From Desulfallas sp. Bu1-1 (GTDB lineage: Bacteria > Bacillota > Desulfotomaculia > Desulfotomaculales > Desulfallaceae), in the NCBI RefSeq assembly GCF_015594625.1, contig NZ_JADNRQ010000008.1, forward strand, positions 59,320-123,319: DNA of 64,000 bases, read 5' to 3'. The translations under genes were made by a program, and so were the position numbers. This document shows, piece after piece, positions 45,323 to 53,512 of this stretch (position 1 is its first letter; each line of letters begins with the position of its first letter). Below the pieces are notes generated by a model that saw only the letters and a program-made list of their open reading frames with translations, ran no database searches and was not told the origin of the DNA.

Positions 45323-46225
45323 TTACCGGATACCCAATTTTTGCTTAATTTCTTCCACCGCCCCGGCTGCCGCCAGTTCGCCCCGGCGGATGCAGTATTC
45401 GATTTTTTCAAAATCCCAGGGGCTCATCTTGATCACTGGCCTGATCACCACGTCGGCATAGCGTTCCAGCTTGAGGTTGATACCCTCGGAGATTACCAGC
45501 TCAAAGCTCTGGGTCAACATGTCGATGATATTGTCGATCCGGTGCCGCTGGACGCCGTCATAGCCGGCATCCACCGCAATGACAAAATCGGCCCCCATCC
45601 TCCGCAGCACGTAGCACGGAACATTATCGCGAACCCCGCCGTCCACCAGGATGCGGTCATCCAGCCGCACCGGCTCGAAAATGCCGGGCACGGCAATGCT
45701 GGCCCTAACCGCTTTCGCCACCGGCACATTTGTAACAAAGCTATCCTCCGGCGGCAGCACCGTGCGCGTGGATGGGACGTCTCCTGAAAAGATAACCAGC
45801 GTGCCATCCCGGGCATCCACCGCGGTTATGCCCAGCGGCACTTTAGTTTCACTGAAAAGCCGGTCTTGCCCCACCAGCTTTTCCAGCAGCGCCTCCAGTT
45901 TTTTACCCTTCATCAGGCCCAACCGGCGGCGCGGGATACTGGGCAGGGGTAACATGCTTGCAACAATTTCCTTAATAATCAAACCAACAAGCGAAGACCC
46001 GTAATCAAATATGTCCCGGGGGCGCAGCCCGGCGGCTATTTCCTCCATCCGCTCCGGGCTGTAACCCGAAGCGTAAAGCGCCGCCACGATGCTGCCGGAG
46101 CTGGTGCCCGCCACCATATGCACCGGAATGCCCGACTTCAAAAATACCTTTAACACCCCGATATGAGCCATGCCCCGCATGACCCCGCCGCCCAGGGCCA
46201 GCCCCACCAGCGGCTTGGCAGTCAT
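45323..46225 (-). CDS. Patatin-like phospholipase, RssA/NTE type
   Basis: A 300-aa protein with the glycine-rich oxyanion loop GLALGGGVMRGMAHIGV, nucleophile elbow VAGTSSGSI (Ser near residue 42) and catalytic Asp in LVDGGVRDNVPC (near 196). A cytoplasmic or membrane-associated serine lipase/esterase. Its ATG is directly preceded by seven Ts of a strong hairpin; the only ribosome-site-like GGTGG lies in that hairpin's 3' arm. Confidence 0.85.
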   Translation of the reverse strand: MTAKPLVGLALGGGVMRGMAHIGVLKVFLKSGIPVHMVAGTSSGSIVAALYASGYSPERMEEIAAGLRPRDIFDYGSSLVGLIIKEIVASMLPLPSIPRRRLGLMKGKKLEALLEKLVGQDRLFSETKVPLGITAVDARDGTLVIFSGDVPSTRTVLPPEDSFVTNVPVAKAVRASIAVPGIFEPVRLDDRILVDGGVRDNVPCYVLRRMGADFVIAVDAGYDGVQRHRIDNIIDMLTQSFELVISEGINLKLERYADVVIRPVIKMSPWDFEKIEYCIRRGELAAAGAVEEIKQKLGIR

Positions 46226-46282
46226 AAAAAAACCACCGCCTGTGTTTCATGGTACTACCATAGTATGAAACCCGGGCGGTGG
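46226..46282 (-). terminator. Terminator or attenuator abutting a start codon
   Basis: Minus strand: CCACCGCC ... GTTTCAT/ATGAAAC ... GGCGGTGG (46233-46282) then seven Ts (46226-46232) then the ATG of the patatin gene. Looks like a full intrinsic terminator between the small coiled-coil gene and the patatin gene. Confidence 0.8.
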
Positions 46283-46290
46283 ATGTGATA

Positions 46291-46440
46291 CTACTCTTTT
46301 TTCTTCAACCGTTCCAGTTCCTCCTCCAGTTCCTCCAGCCGGTTGATCATTGCGGGTTTAACCGAATGAGCCGGCAGCCTTCTCTTCAGGTCCGCGATTA
46401 TTTCCTCCAATTCCCTGATTCTTTTTTCCCGCTCGTCCAC
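46291..46440 (-). CDS. 49-aa coiled-coil micro-protein
   Basis: From a GTG at 46440 (AAAGGGAG eight bases upstream) to TAG at 46291. The sequence VDEREKRIRELEEIIADLKR followed by RLEELEEELERLKKKE is almost pure heptad coiled coil, with a break at LPAHSVKPAMIN. It lies between fur and the patatin gene on the same strand. Function unknown. Confidence 0.6.
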   Translation of the reverse strand: MDEREKRIRELEEIIADLKRRLPAHSVKPAMINRLEELEEELERLKKKE

Positions 46441-46474
46441 GTCCCCAGCTCCCTTTCCAGGCAAAAAGCAAATT

Positions 46475-46930
46475 CTACTTCTTTTCTTTCCCGGCCGCGC
46501 ATTCCCGGCACCGGCCGAAAACTTTCAACTCGTGGTCGACAACTTCAAAATCATAGGCGCGAGTCACCCGCTCTTCCAGGTCCTCCAACAGGTCCTCGTT
46601 CATTTCGATGATCTTCCCGCATTTTTCGCAAATCAGGTGGTGGTGCCTGTGCCCGTCCGCGCTCTCGGATCCGAATTCGTAACGTTTTCTGCCGTCTCCG
46701 AAATCCATGCTATGAATAATATCAAAGCTGGTAAACAGCTCCAGCGTTCGATACACAGTGGCCAAGCCCACGTCGGGCGCCTTTTGTTTCACCAGGTTGT
46801 ATACTTCTTCGGCGCTGAGGTGCTTATCCTTGTTTTCCAGCAGCACCCGTAATACTTGTTCCCGCTTGGGGGTCATCTTGTACTCGTTGGAGCGCAGTTT
46901 TTCCTCAACTTCCCCGATTACCCTGCGCAT
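46475..46930 (-). CDS. fur: Fur-family metalloregulator
   Basis: A 151-aa protein with the Fur winged helix (KMTPKREQVLRVLLENKDKH, then DVGLATVYRTLELF), metal site HRHHHLICEKCGKIIE and C-terminal CRECAAG giving the CxxC...CxxC structural zinc. FeoB and FeoA are about 5-7 kb away, consistent with iron control, although PerR or Zur cannot be excluded by eye. Confidence 0.9.
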   Translation of the reverse strand: MRRVIGEVEEKLRSNEYKMTPKREQVLRVLLENKDKHLSAEEVYNLVKQKAPDVGLATVYRTLELFTSFDIIHSMDFGDGRKRYEFGSESADGHRHHHLICEKCGKIIEMNEDLLEDLEERVTRAYDFEVVDHELKVFGRCRECAAGKEKK

Positions 46931-46965
46931 TTTAAAACCACCACCAAAAGATTCTTATTAAAACC

Positions 46966-46995
46966 AGTATATATAATAGTCATTTGTTCTGTCAA
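46966..46995 (-). promoter_or_regulatory. Promoter of the Fur gene
   Basis: Minus strand: TTGACA at 46990-46995 and TATACT at 46966-46971 with 18 bases between them (an overlapping TATATA gives 16). Confidence 0.6.
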
Positions 46996-47118
46996 TATGA
47001 ACGTATGTCAATAACGTGTTATGCCCATTTTACTACATATTTTAACATTATATGGTAACAATCGCCTGGTACGAAGAATAGTCTATAGTGAATATTTAAT
47101 TGGGGAGGTATAAAAACC

Positions 47119-47358
47119 ATGTCACACCATTACTGGCTGGAAAGTGTTAAAAAAGCCATGGACATGGAACTGCGCGAAATTGCTCTTATGACCCAATTGG
47201 CCCAACAGCTTCCATCACACGGAATGCGTATGCGGGTAATTGAAAAAATTGCGGAAGAAGCCTTTGAAGCCAACTTTTGGAACTGCATTCACGCCTGTTT
47301 TGACGGATATTATGCCCCCGGTTATTGCGGCGTCGATACTAAAGATGCTGAAAAATAA
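47119..47358 (+). CDS. Short helical protein, paralogue of next gene
   Basis: A 79-aa protein after GGGGAGG. MSHHYWLESVKKAMDMELRE, then IALMTQLAQQLPS and IEKIAEEAFEANFW form two amphipathic helices with regularly spaced Glu/His. The start and helix pattern parallel the following gene (MSWHYLVNQIIQHEKQEIAL). Resembles half of a ferritin-like bundle. Family not recognised; a spore or surface protein is possible. Confidence 0.65.
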   Translation: MSHHYWLESVKKAMDMELREIALMTQLAQQLPSHGMRMRVIEKIAEEAFEANFWNCIHACFDGYYAPGYCGVDTKDAEK

Positions 47359-47418
47359 CAAAGTGATCTGGAATATAATATAAACACGTTTCCTTGAATA
47401 ATATAAGGAGGTTGTCTT

Positions 47419-47730
47419 ATGAGCTGGCATTATTTAGTTAACCAAATTATCCAGCATGAAAAACAGGAAATTGCTTTATACCAGCAAATCGCCGCGGGTG
47501 CCCCCACCCAATCTCTGCGGAATATGATCATGGAGATGGTCGAGCACGAACGGCGGGAACTTCACTTCTGGCATGAATTACTGCAAAGCGGCGGTTACAT
47601 GCCCGGCGGAGGTTATATGCCCGGTGGTGACATGCCCGGCGGTGGTTACTCTGACGAAGGTTATATGCCCGGCGGCGGTTTCATGCCCTACGACAAAAAA
47701 GACGATAAAAAAGAACCGGAGAAAAAGTAA
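47419..47730 (+). CDS. Ferritin-like half-bundle protein with GYMPGG repeats
   Basis: A 103-aa protein with AAGGAGG before the ATG. Residues 1-55 are two helices with EKQEIALYQQIA and EHERRELHFWHELL, each with an Ex6-Y/ExxH-like metal-binding pattern. Residues 56-90 are repeats of GGYMPGG, GGDMPGG, GGGFMP; the tail is KKDDKKEPEKK. The repeat is reminiscent of spore-coat or adhesive low-complexity segments. Probably in one operon with the previous gene. Confidence 0.65.
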   Translation: MSWHYLVNQIIQHEKQEIALYQQIAAGAPTQSLRNMIMEMVEHERRELHFWHELLQSGGYMPGGGYMPGGDMPGGGYSDEGYMPGGGFMPYDKKDDKKEPEKK

Positions 47731-47739
47731 CAAACTCCA

Positions 47740-48010
47740 CAGCTACAGGCGATCCGGTGGTTTTCTGGAGCGAACTGAGCATTGGGTGCGGTGCTTAGCC
47801 CGTCATAGCCCCAGAGCTTGACCCTGAAAGGGCGTAAAGTATTGCTCTGACAGGGCTTTGTAAGCGTTAACAAACAGTAACTTTAACCACTACGAAGATA
47901 ATTGCGAAGAGAGCGATTGATACCACCTGATCGCCAGATACAAGTACCGGTTTTTGCAGCGAAATCAAATGATAAGCAATAATACCCGGCTGAGCCGGGT
48001 TAATTTTTTG
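47740..48010 (+). ncRNA. Candidate noncoding RNA or decayed IS end
   Basis: A stretch without a credible gene ends in a good plus-strand terminator. It holds TACGAAGATAATTGCGAAG (47891-47909), nearly identical to a block of the IS200/IS605-like right end at 53383-53408, and TTTTTGCAGCG, also found at 61496-61506 a short distance before another plus-strand hairpin. It could be an ncRNA, a degenerate transposon end, or the 3' UTR of the 47419-47730 gene. Confidence 0.3.
47984..48010 (+). terminator. Rho-independent terminator
   Basis: ACCCGGC-TGA-GCCGGGT followed by TAATTTTTTG. Oriented for plus-strand transcription. Confidence 0.85.
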
Positions 48011-48016
48011 TTCTAT

Positions 48017-48163
48017 TTACCCTCTTTTTTCCCGAGCCCGCCCGCCCCAAAAATAAAAATTTTCTGTACCTTTTAACACCCGTAACCCGTCCCGTTCTAC
48101 GATTACCCCGCGGCCCCGTTCCCAAACCCGTTTTTCCGGCCCGTCCTGGTAATAATCCCCCAT
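48017..48163 (-). CDS. 48-aa basic micro-protein
   Basis: From ATG 48163 to TAA 48017: MGDYYQDGPEKRVWERGRGV, then IVERDGLRVLKGTENFYFW and a basic tail. Regular charge alternation and aromatic residues look like a real, folded small beta protein rather than chance. A ribosome site (GGATGGAG) is close to the start. Family unknown. Confidence 0.45.
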   Translation of the reverse strand: MGDYYQDGPEKRVWERGRGVIVERDGLRVLKGTENFYFWGGRAREKRG

Positions 48164-48276
48164 GCTCCATCCGGTACGGTTTTAATTAGACCGGGCTTGA
48201 CCCCGGAAGCGCCGGGCATATCCCCGGGGTTTCAACATACAAACATTATATAGGGAAAATAAGGAGGGACAGTTGA

Positions 48277-49209
48277 TTGGCAATTATCCTTGGGGCGCTG
48301 GCCGGCCTTTACATGCTGCTGCGGGGCATGCAGGTGATGAAAGGGGGCCTGGAAAACCTTTCCCGGGCAAAAATGCGCCGGGTCCTGGCCACCATGACGG
48401 CAACACCGGTAACGGCGGCCCTTTCGGGCATGCTGCTGACCATGCTGGCCCAGAGCAGCACCGCCATTTCAGTACTGGCCATCGGTTTTGTTAACGCCGG
48501 GTTGCTTAACCTGGTGCAGGCCATCGGCATCCTGCTGGGAGCCAACGTCGGCACCTGCGTTACGGTACAGTTAATCTCCTTCAACCTGTACAGGCTGGCC
48601 CTGCCCGCGGCCACGGCCGGCGCCGCCCTGTGGCTGCTTGGGCGGAACAGCCCGTACGGCCAGGCCGGGCGGGCGCTATTCGGTTTCGGGGTGGTTTTCG
48701 CAGGCCTCTGGTTGATGGCTTCAGCACTGGTCCCGCTTCAGCAGGCGCCGTGGTTAACCGAAACGCTGGTTTCATTGGGGCAAAGCCCGGTGTTGGCGGT
48801 GCTGGCCGGCGCGCTGGCATCCGCCCTGCTGCACAGCAGTGCCGCCGCCACGGGCATAGTGATGCTGCTTACAAACCAGCAGCTGATTTCCCTGCCCACC
48901 GCCGTGGCCCTGGTGCTGGGCAATAATATCGGCACCTGCTTCACAGCCGTGCTGGCCAGTTTAAGCGGTTCCAGGGCGGGAAAACAGGTAGCCGCAGCCC
49001 ACGTGCTGTTGAACTTGCTGGGCGCGCTGCTGTTCCTGCCGCTGCTGGAACCGTTCTCGGCGCTGGTGGAGTACACCGCCGGTAGTATACCCCGCCAGGT
49101 TGCCAATGCCCACACGCTGTTCAATATTATCAGCAGCCTGGTGGTACTGCCCGTAATATATCCCTTTACCGCACTGGTCAGGCTGATCGTGCCGGACGAT
49201 AGGAGGTAA
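48277..49209 (+). CDS. Na+/Pi cotransporter-family protein (NptA-like)
   Basis: A 310-aa membrane protein from a TTG eight bases after AAGGAGGG. Two inverted repeats with MLAQSSTAISVLAIGF (near residue 58) and LLHSSAAATGIVMLL (near 190), plus GANVGTC and GNNIGTCFT, are the QSSTA-type motifs of the Na/Pi family. The C-terminal PhoU-like domain found in many members is missing. Likely sodium-dependent phosphate transport. Confidence 0.88.
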   Translation: MAIILGALAGLYMLLRGMQVMKGGLENLSRAKMRRVLATMTATPVTAALSGMLLTMLAQSSTAISVLAIGFVNAGLLNLVQAIGILLGANVGTCVTVQLISFNLYRLALPAATAGAALWLLGRNSPYGQAGRALFGFGVVFAGLWLMASALVPLQQAPWLTETLVSLGQSPVLAVLAGALASALLHSSAAATGIVMLLTNQQLISLPTAVALVLGNNIGTCFTAVLASLSGSRAGKQVAAAHVLLNLLGALLFLPLLEPFSALVEYTAGSIPRQVANAHTLFNIISSLVVLPVIYPFTALVRLIVPDDRR

Positions 49210-49215
49210 ATTTTT

Positions 49216-49252
49216 CCAGGTGACAGGCACCTTGCACCCCGGTTGAGGGTTG
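49216..49252. repeat. Dispersed GGTGCC-family repeat, degenerate copy
   Basis: CCAGGTGACAGGCACC followed by TTGCACC and GGTTGAGGGTTGG just after the Na/Pi gene stop. Related to the repeats at 27828-27851, 44068-44092 and 60199-60247. Confidence 0.5.
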
Positions 49253-49388
49253 GAGTATAATTATCCAATAGAGGAATTAATTGATAGAAAACATTTGTAT
49301 ACTAAACTATTTCTACCACCCGCCGGACCCGCATTAGTGACATGCGTAAGCGGCATGATTGAAAGTTGTAAATGAAAGGGGAATCGCT

Positions 49389-49979
49389 TTGAGCGAAGAA
49401 ATCTTAAAAGAAATCCTTAGTCAAATAAGCTCTCTGAACCAGCAATTCAATATACTAAACCAAAAATTTACCGGTCTTGATGAAAAAGTTTCTAGCCTTG
49501 ATCAAAAAGTCTCTGACCTTGACCGAAAAGTCTCTGACCTTGACCGAAAAGTCTCTGATCTTGACCGAAAAGTCTCTGATCTTGACCGAAAAGTCTCTGA
49601 TCTTGACCGAAAAGTCTCTGATCTTGACCGAAAAGTCTCTGACCTTGACATGAGGGTTCAAAGCCTGGAGGCGGGCCAAAAGGAGCTGTATGACCTGGTT
49701 AAGGCGCTTGAACACCGCACGGAAGAAAACTCCGCAAGGCTGATCTCCATGGAAGAAAAAATCGTGTATTTGGAAGGTCATGCGGCCAAAAGCGACCAGC
49801 GGCATGCCGAAGTGATCCAAAGAATCGCGGCATTGGAAGATGCCGCGGCTAAAAATGATCAGTGGCACGCCGAGGTTATGGAAAAGCTGGCCGACATGGA
49901 TGAAAAGCTAGACTACCTCATGTTGAAAGTAGCAAAACATGATGCCAAATTTCTCGCCTTAAAGAAAATAACAAGTTAA
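49389..49979 (+). CDS. Heptad-repeat coiled-coil protein
   Basis: A TTG at 49389 after GAAAGGGGAATCGCT gives 196 aa; an upstream in-frame TTG has no site. Residues 40-88 are seven perfect KVSDLDR heptads (last one KVSDLDM), encoded by near-identical 21-base units, followed by more coiled coil (LEHRTEENSARLISMEEKIV). No TM or signal. Similar to short coiled-coil proteins annotated as DUF-type or flagellar/MukB-like, function unknown. Confidence 0.75.
   Translation: MSEEILKEILSQISSLNQQFNILNQKFTGLDEKVSSLDQKVSDLDRKVSDLDRKVSDLDRKVSDLDRKVSDLDRKVSDLDRKVSDLDMRVQSLEAGQKELYDLVKALEHRTEENSARLISMEEKIVYLEGHAAKSDQRHAEVIQRIAALEDAAAKNDQWHAEVMEKLADMDEKLDYLMLKVAKHDAKFLALKKITS
49506..49652 (+). repeat. Seven 21-bp in-frame tandem repeats
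   Basis: Units of AAAGTCTCTGAYCTTGACCG plus A. Copies two and beyond differ only at one C/T, so this array is likely to vary in number among strains. Confidence 0.9.
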
Positions 49980-50025
49980 AGACTACCACCCAATGCAAGC
50001 TTTTATTATCACCATGGCCATTTAA

Positions 50026-50059
50026 TAAAAAAGGGAATGCTGTTAGTACCAGCGTTCCC
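50026..50059 (-). terminator. Rho-independent terminator overlapping the carboxypeptidase stop
   Basis: Minus strand: GGGAACGCTG...CAGCATTCCC then TTTTTTATT. The TAA stop lies in the loop, as at the ymaF-like gene. Confidence 0.82.
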
Positions 50060-51323
50060 TTCTTCTCATATATACAACCCGGTTTGCAGCCTTGCGCCGG
50101 CGCCGCGCCGTCAACAAGCGCGCCGCGCCCAGCGCGGCAAACACCACTCCAAGCCGGAACCACCAGTAGGTGGTAACTTTGCGGGGCACGGGGCGAACCG
50201 TTACAAGGGGCACCCGGCCCAGCACCTCGCCGTTGGCTTCCAGCACCAGGTCGCCCAGCCGTTCCCCGGCCTCCAGCGGGGCGACTGCTTCCTGTTTTAA
50301 TTCCACCCGGCGCTCCACTTGCGGCTCTTCCCCGGCGGGGAAGTTATAATAAAGGTAGCCGGCCGTCTCCAGCACGGCCCGTTCCGTCCCGTACCGGACC
50401 CCGGCGTCGGTAATGATCTCCCCGGGGCGGATGAGTTCCAACCGGGTGAATTGATTAAACCCGTAATCCAGCAGCATAGCGGCGTCGGTCCACAAGTTGG
50501 CGCCCTGGCTCTTCAGCACCACGGCAATCAATTCCCGGCCCTGTCGCTCCGCCGAGGCCACCAGGCACTGCCCGGCCTCCGAGGTGTAGCCCGTTTTAAC
50601 GCCGTTGGCTCCTTTATAGCCGTAGTAATTGTGCCACAACAGCCTGTTTTGGTTAAAAAAATCCTCCTGTACCGGCCCGTATACCCGCTCCAGTTCTTCA
50701 ACCCGCTGTAGTACATCCGGATCCATGTTTTTTTTGCGTTCCACCTTGTAACTCCCGGTTTGCACAATCCGCCGGAACTTGGCGTTTTGCATGGCCTCCC
50801 GGGCGATCAGCGCCAAGTCGCGGGCGGTGGTATAATGGTTTTCGTCGGGCATGCCGTGCGGGTTTACGAAATGGGTGTTCCGCGCCCCGATTTGCCTGGC
50901 CCGGGCGTTCATTAATTTGGCGAATCCCTCCACCGAACCGCCCACGTGCTCGGCAATGGCCACCGCGGCGTCGTTGGCGGAGTTAAGCATCATGATATAC
51001 AGCAGGTCTTCCATCTTGATTTGTTCGCCCGGCTGCAGGCCGACGCGCGTGCCTCCCACCTCCGCCGCCCGCTTGCTTACCTTGACCATTTCGCCCGGCG
51101 ACGATTTTTCCAGTGCCACCAGGGCGGTAATAATCTTGGTGGTGCTGGCCGGGTACATTCTTTTACCGGCATTTTTGGCAAACAGCACTTGGCCGGTTTG
51201 CGCATCCATAAGCAGCGCCGCTTCCCCCACCGGGTCCGGGGCGGCGGGCGCGGCGATCGCCGGAGTTATGTTCAGAGCCAGTACAAACATGATAATTGTA
51301 AATAAAGCAACCTTTCTAATCAA
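50043..51323 (-). CDS. D-alanyl-D-alanine carboxypeptidase (DacA/DacF family)
   Basis: A 426-aa secreted class-C-type low-molecular-weight PBP. Signal peptide ALFTIIMFVLALNITPAIAA; SxxK in YPASTTKIIT (near residue 60), SxN in LNSANDAA (near 118) and KTG in GVKTGYTSEAG (near 222). The C-terminal PBP5-like domain ends in a TM (WFRLGVVFAALGAARLL) and a basic tail, anchoring it outside the membrane. Trims pentapeptides; a sporulation role (DacF) is possible. Confidence 0.92.
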   Translation of the reverse strand: MIRKVALFTIIMFVLALNITPAIAAPAAPDPVGEAALLMDAQTGQVLFAKNAGKRMYPASTTKIITALVALEKSSPGEMVKVSKRAAEVGGTRVGLQPGEQIKMEDLLYIMMLNSANDAAVAIAEHVGGSVEGFAKLMNARARQIGARNTHFVNPHGMPDENHYTTARDLALIAREAMQNAKFRRIVQTGSYKVERKKNMDPDVLQRVEELERVYGPVQEDFFNQNRLLWHNYYGYKGANGVKTGYTSEAGQCLVASAERQGRELIAVVLKSQGANLWTDAAMLLDYGFNQFTRLELIRPGEIITDAGVRYGTERAVLETAGYLYYNFPAGEEPQVERRVELKQEAVAPLEAGERLGDLVLEANGEVLGRVPLVTVRPVPRKVTTYWWFRLGVVFAALGAARLLTARRRRKAANRVVYMRRRERWY

Positions 51324-51381
51324 AACTTTCCTCCAGCCTGGTCAATTTCAAACCCCCGTAATTTTACCACATTTTTTGTCC

Positions 51382-53313
51382 TTAACCAACCCCCCGGCGC
51401 CACCGGGATAGGGCGACGACGGTGGAAAGGGCGGCAGCCACCGCCAGGGCGGTAAGCGGCAGCGCCAATGCCGCGTTGAAATCCTGGATCAAGTAAACCA
51501 GGTGGGCCAGAAGCCCCCCGCCCAAGAAGGCCAGGGCCAGGATCAACAGCCACATAGCCGCCCCCTCGCGCCAGCCCCTTTCCTTGAAAATCACCAGCGT
51601 TGTGGCAATGCAAGGTACAAACATGGTCAGGGTCACCAGGGCCACGAACTTTTGCAGGGGCTCCATGGGAACGGCCATAACCCCGGCGGTACCGAAGTCC
51701 CGGCGGATAAAGCCCATGATGAAGGCACTGGCGGTTTCACCGGGCAAGAGCAGCCACCCTGTGGTCAGGGGCTGCATCAGCCGCTGAATTGCGTCCATCG
51801 CCCCGGTGACCCGCAGCAGGCTGAGCAAAAACGCCCCGCCCAGGAAAATGGGAAACGCTTCCTTGATAAAACCAAAGGTCCTGGTCCAGGTCTTGAGCAG
51901 CACATTGTCCGGCCTGGGCACCCGCATGGTGGGCAGGTCCAGCCAGAGGGGGACGGTGTAGCCGGGCAGCACCCGGTCAAGCACGGTGCCCGCTCCCACC
52001 ATGATGCTTAAAATAATCAAACCGTATAAAAACATGTACCCCGGACCCAGCGACCCCAGGATGGCCGCCACGAAAGCCAGCTGGGCCGAACAGGGCACCG
52101 AAAGGGCCAGCAGGAAAATAGCAATGCGGCGCTCCCGGTCGGTGGCCAGGACCCTGGTGGTGATGGCGGCCATGGTCACGCAGCCGAACCCAAGCACCAG
52201 CGGTATGATCGCCTGGCCGTTCAGCCCCAGGTAACCCATCACCCGGTCCATCAAGATGGCGATCCGGGGCAGGTACCCCGAATCCTCCAGTAATGAAAGC
52301 ACCAGGTAAAATCCCGCCACCAGGGGCATCAAAAGCCCAAACAGGTAAGTTACGGCCATGGTCAAGAGGCCGAACTGCCCGGCCAGGATCACCCCCAACG
52401 GGGAATGCAGGTCAATGATGCGGCCAAGCCCGGCGCGTACCAGGGGCTCGTAATATTCCCGCATGATCATGCCCTCGGTGATACCCACAACGGTTTGGGC
52501 AAAAAAGACGCCAACCAGTTCATAAATCAACCATAAAGTCATCAACAACACCGGTATCCCCGTTGCAGGGTGAATGAGCAAGCGCCCCAGCCGGACGGCG
52601 AATCCCGCATCCGTGCCCAGCTCCCGCAGCACGCCCGCGGCTATTTCATTGGCCCGGCGGCGCCGGGCCGCGTAAATTTTTTCCCGGTCCTGCCCGGGCG
52701 CCAGGCCATTTCCGGCGGCCACATCCGGGTCCCCTTCCAGCAACAGTAGCGCTTCCCTGCGGGGTAGGCCGGGGTATCGCCCCAGTAATTCCTTAACCGG
52801 GGGATCGCTGCGTCCCGGGCGGGCTTCCGCCATTCTTTCCTTTAGCCGGTCAATGCCGTTTCCGGTAACCGCCACCACGGGCACAACGGGAACACCGAGC
52901 CGGCGCTCCAGCTCACCCGCGTCCGCCTCAAGCCCGCGGGACCGCAGTTCGTCCACCATATTCAGAGCCACCACCATGGGCACTCCGGCATCAGCCAGCT
53001 GGCAGGTGAGGAACAGGTCGCGTTCCAGATGCACCGCGTCCACCACGTTGATCACAAGGTCCGCGGTCAACACCTCGTCCCGGACGTGCGCCTCCTCGTC
53101 ATTCAGCGAAGATAAACCGTACACCCCGGGGGTGTCCACCAGAAAATCGCGCCCCCACCTGGCGCAGTAAAACTCCACGGTGGTACCGGGGAAATTGGAG
53201 ACATCCACATAGTGGCCGGTGAGCCGGTGAAAGACAACTGATTTTCCCACGTTCGGGTTGCCCACCAGTACAATTTTCTTTTGCCCGTCTCCAGTCATTT
53301 TTTCTATTTCCAT
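51382..53313 (-). CDS. feoB: Ferrous iron transporter FeoB
   Basis: A 643-aa protein. The N-terminal GTPase has G1 GNPNVGKSVVFHRLTG, G3 DTPGVYGLSSL and G4 NMVDELRSRG; a helical spacer follows. The membrane part has two Gate domains with LVLGFGCVTMAAITTR and PCSAQLAF, and TLTMFVPCIATTLVIF. Imports Fe(II) with FeoA, located upstream on the same strand but separated by a terminator and an IS-like remnant. Confidence 0.95.
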   Translation of the reverse strand: MEIEKMTGDGQKKIVLVGNPNVGKSVVFHRLTGHYVDVSNFPGTTVEFYCARWGRDFLVDTPGVYGLSSLNDEEAHVRDEVLTADLVINVVDAVHLERDLFLTCQLADAGVPMVVALNMVDELRSRGLEADAGELERRLGVPVVPVVAVTGNGIDRLKERMAEARPGRSDPPVKELLGRYPGLPRREALLLLEGDPDVAAGNGLAPGQDREKIYAARRRRANEIAAGVLRELGTDAGFAVRLGRLLIHPATGIPVLLMTLWLIYELVGVFFAQTVVGITEGMIMREYYEPLVRAGLGRIIDLHSPLGVILAGQFGLLTMAVTYLFGLLMPLVAGFYLVLSLLEDSGYLPRIAILMDRVMGYLGLNGQAIIPLVLGFGCVTMAAITTRVLATDRERRIAIFLLALSVPCSAQLAFVAAILGSLGPGYMFLYGLIILSIMVGAGTVLDRVLPGYTVPLWLDLPTMRVPRPDNVLLKTWTRTFGFIKEAFPIFLGGAFLLSLLRVTGAMDAIQRLMQPLTTGWLLLPGETASAFIMGFIRRDFGTAGVMAVPMEPLQKFVALVTLTMFVPCIATTLVIFKERGWREGAAMWLLILALAFLGGGLLAHLVYLIQDFNAALALPLTALAVAAALSTVVALSRWRRGVG

Positions 53314-53337
53314 AAATTTTCACCATGCACTTAACCA

Positions 53338-53427
53338 CCACCTGCTAAAGCAGGTGGGATTGGTATCGAATGAAAGTTCTTCCGCTCTCTTCGCAATTAT
53401 CCTCGTAATGATGCCGCTTGCGGCATG
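53338..53427 (-). mobile_element. Orphan IS200/IS605-like right end
   Basis: Minus strand: an inner palindrome (ATGCCGCAAGCGGCAT, 53411-53426), then the conserved block TACGAGGATAATTGCGAAG (to 53383), then GATACCAATC and the terminal hairpin CCACCTGC-TTTA-GCAGGTGG (53338-53357). The terminal hairpin with a TTTA loop preceded by AATC is what I expect at right ends of IS200/IS605 TnpB elements, where the omega-RNA is encoded. No tnpA or tnpB is adjacent. Confidence 0.5.
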
Positions 53428-53438
53428 CGTGTCCAAAT

Positions 53439-53460
53439 AAAAAAACCCGGTCTGTCCGGG
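53439..53460 (-). terminator. Rho-independent terminator after feoA
   Basis: Minus strand: CCCGG-ACAGA-CCGGG followed by seven Ts. Separates feoA from feoB. Confidence 0.85.
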
Positions 53461-53512
53461 ACATTGCTTATTCACGTAAAGAAGCGCCGGCGGCTGAGAT
53501 AACGCCTGCTGT

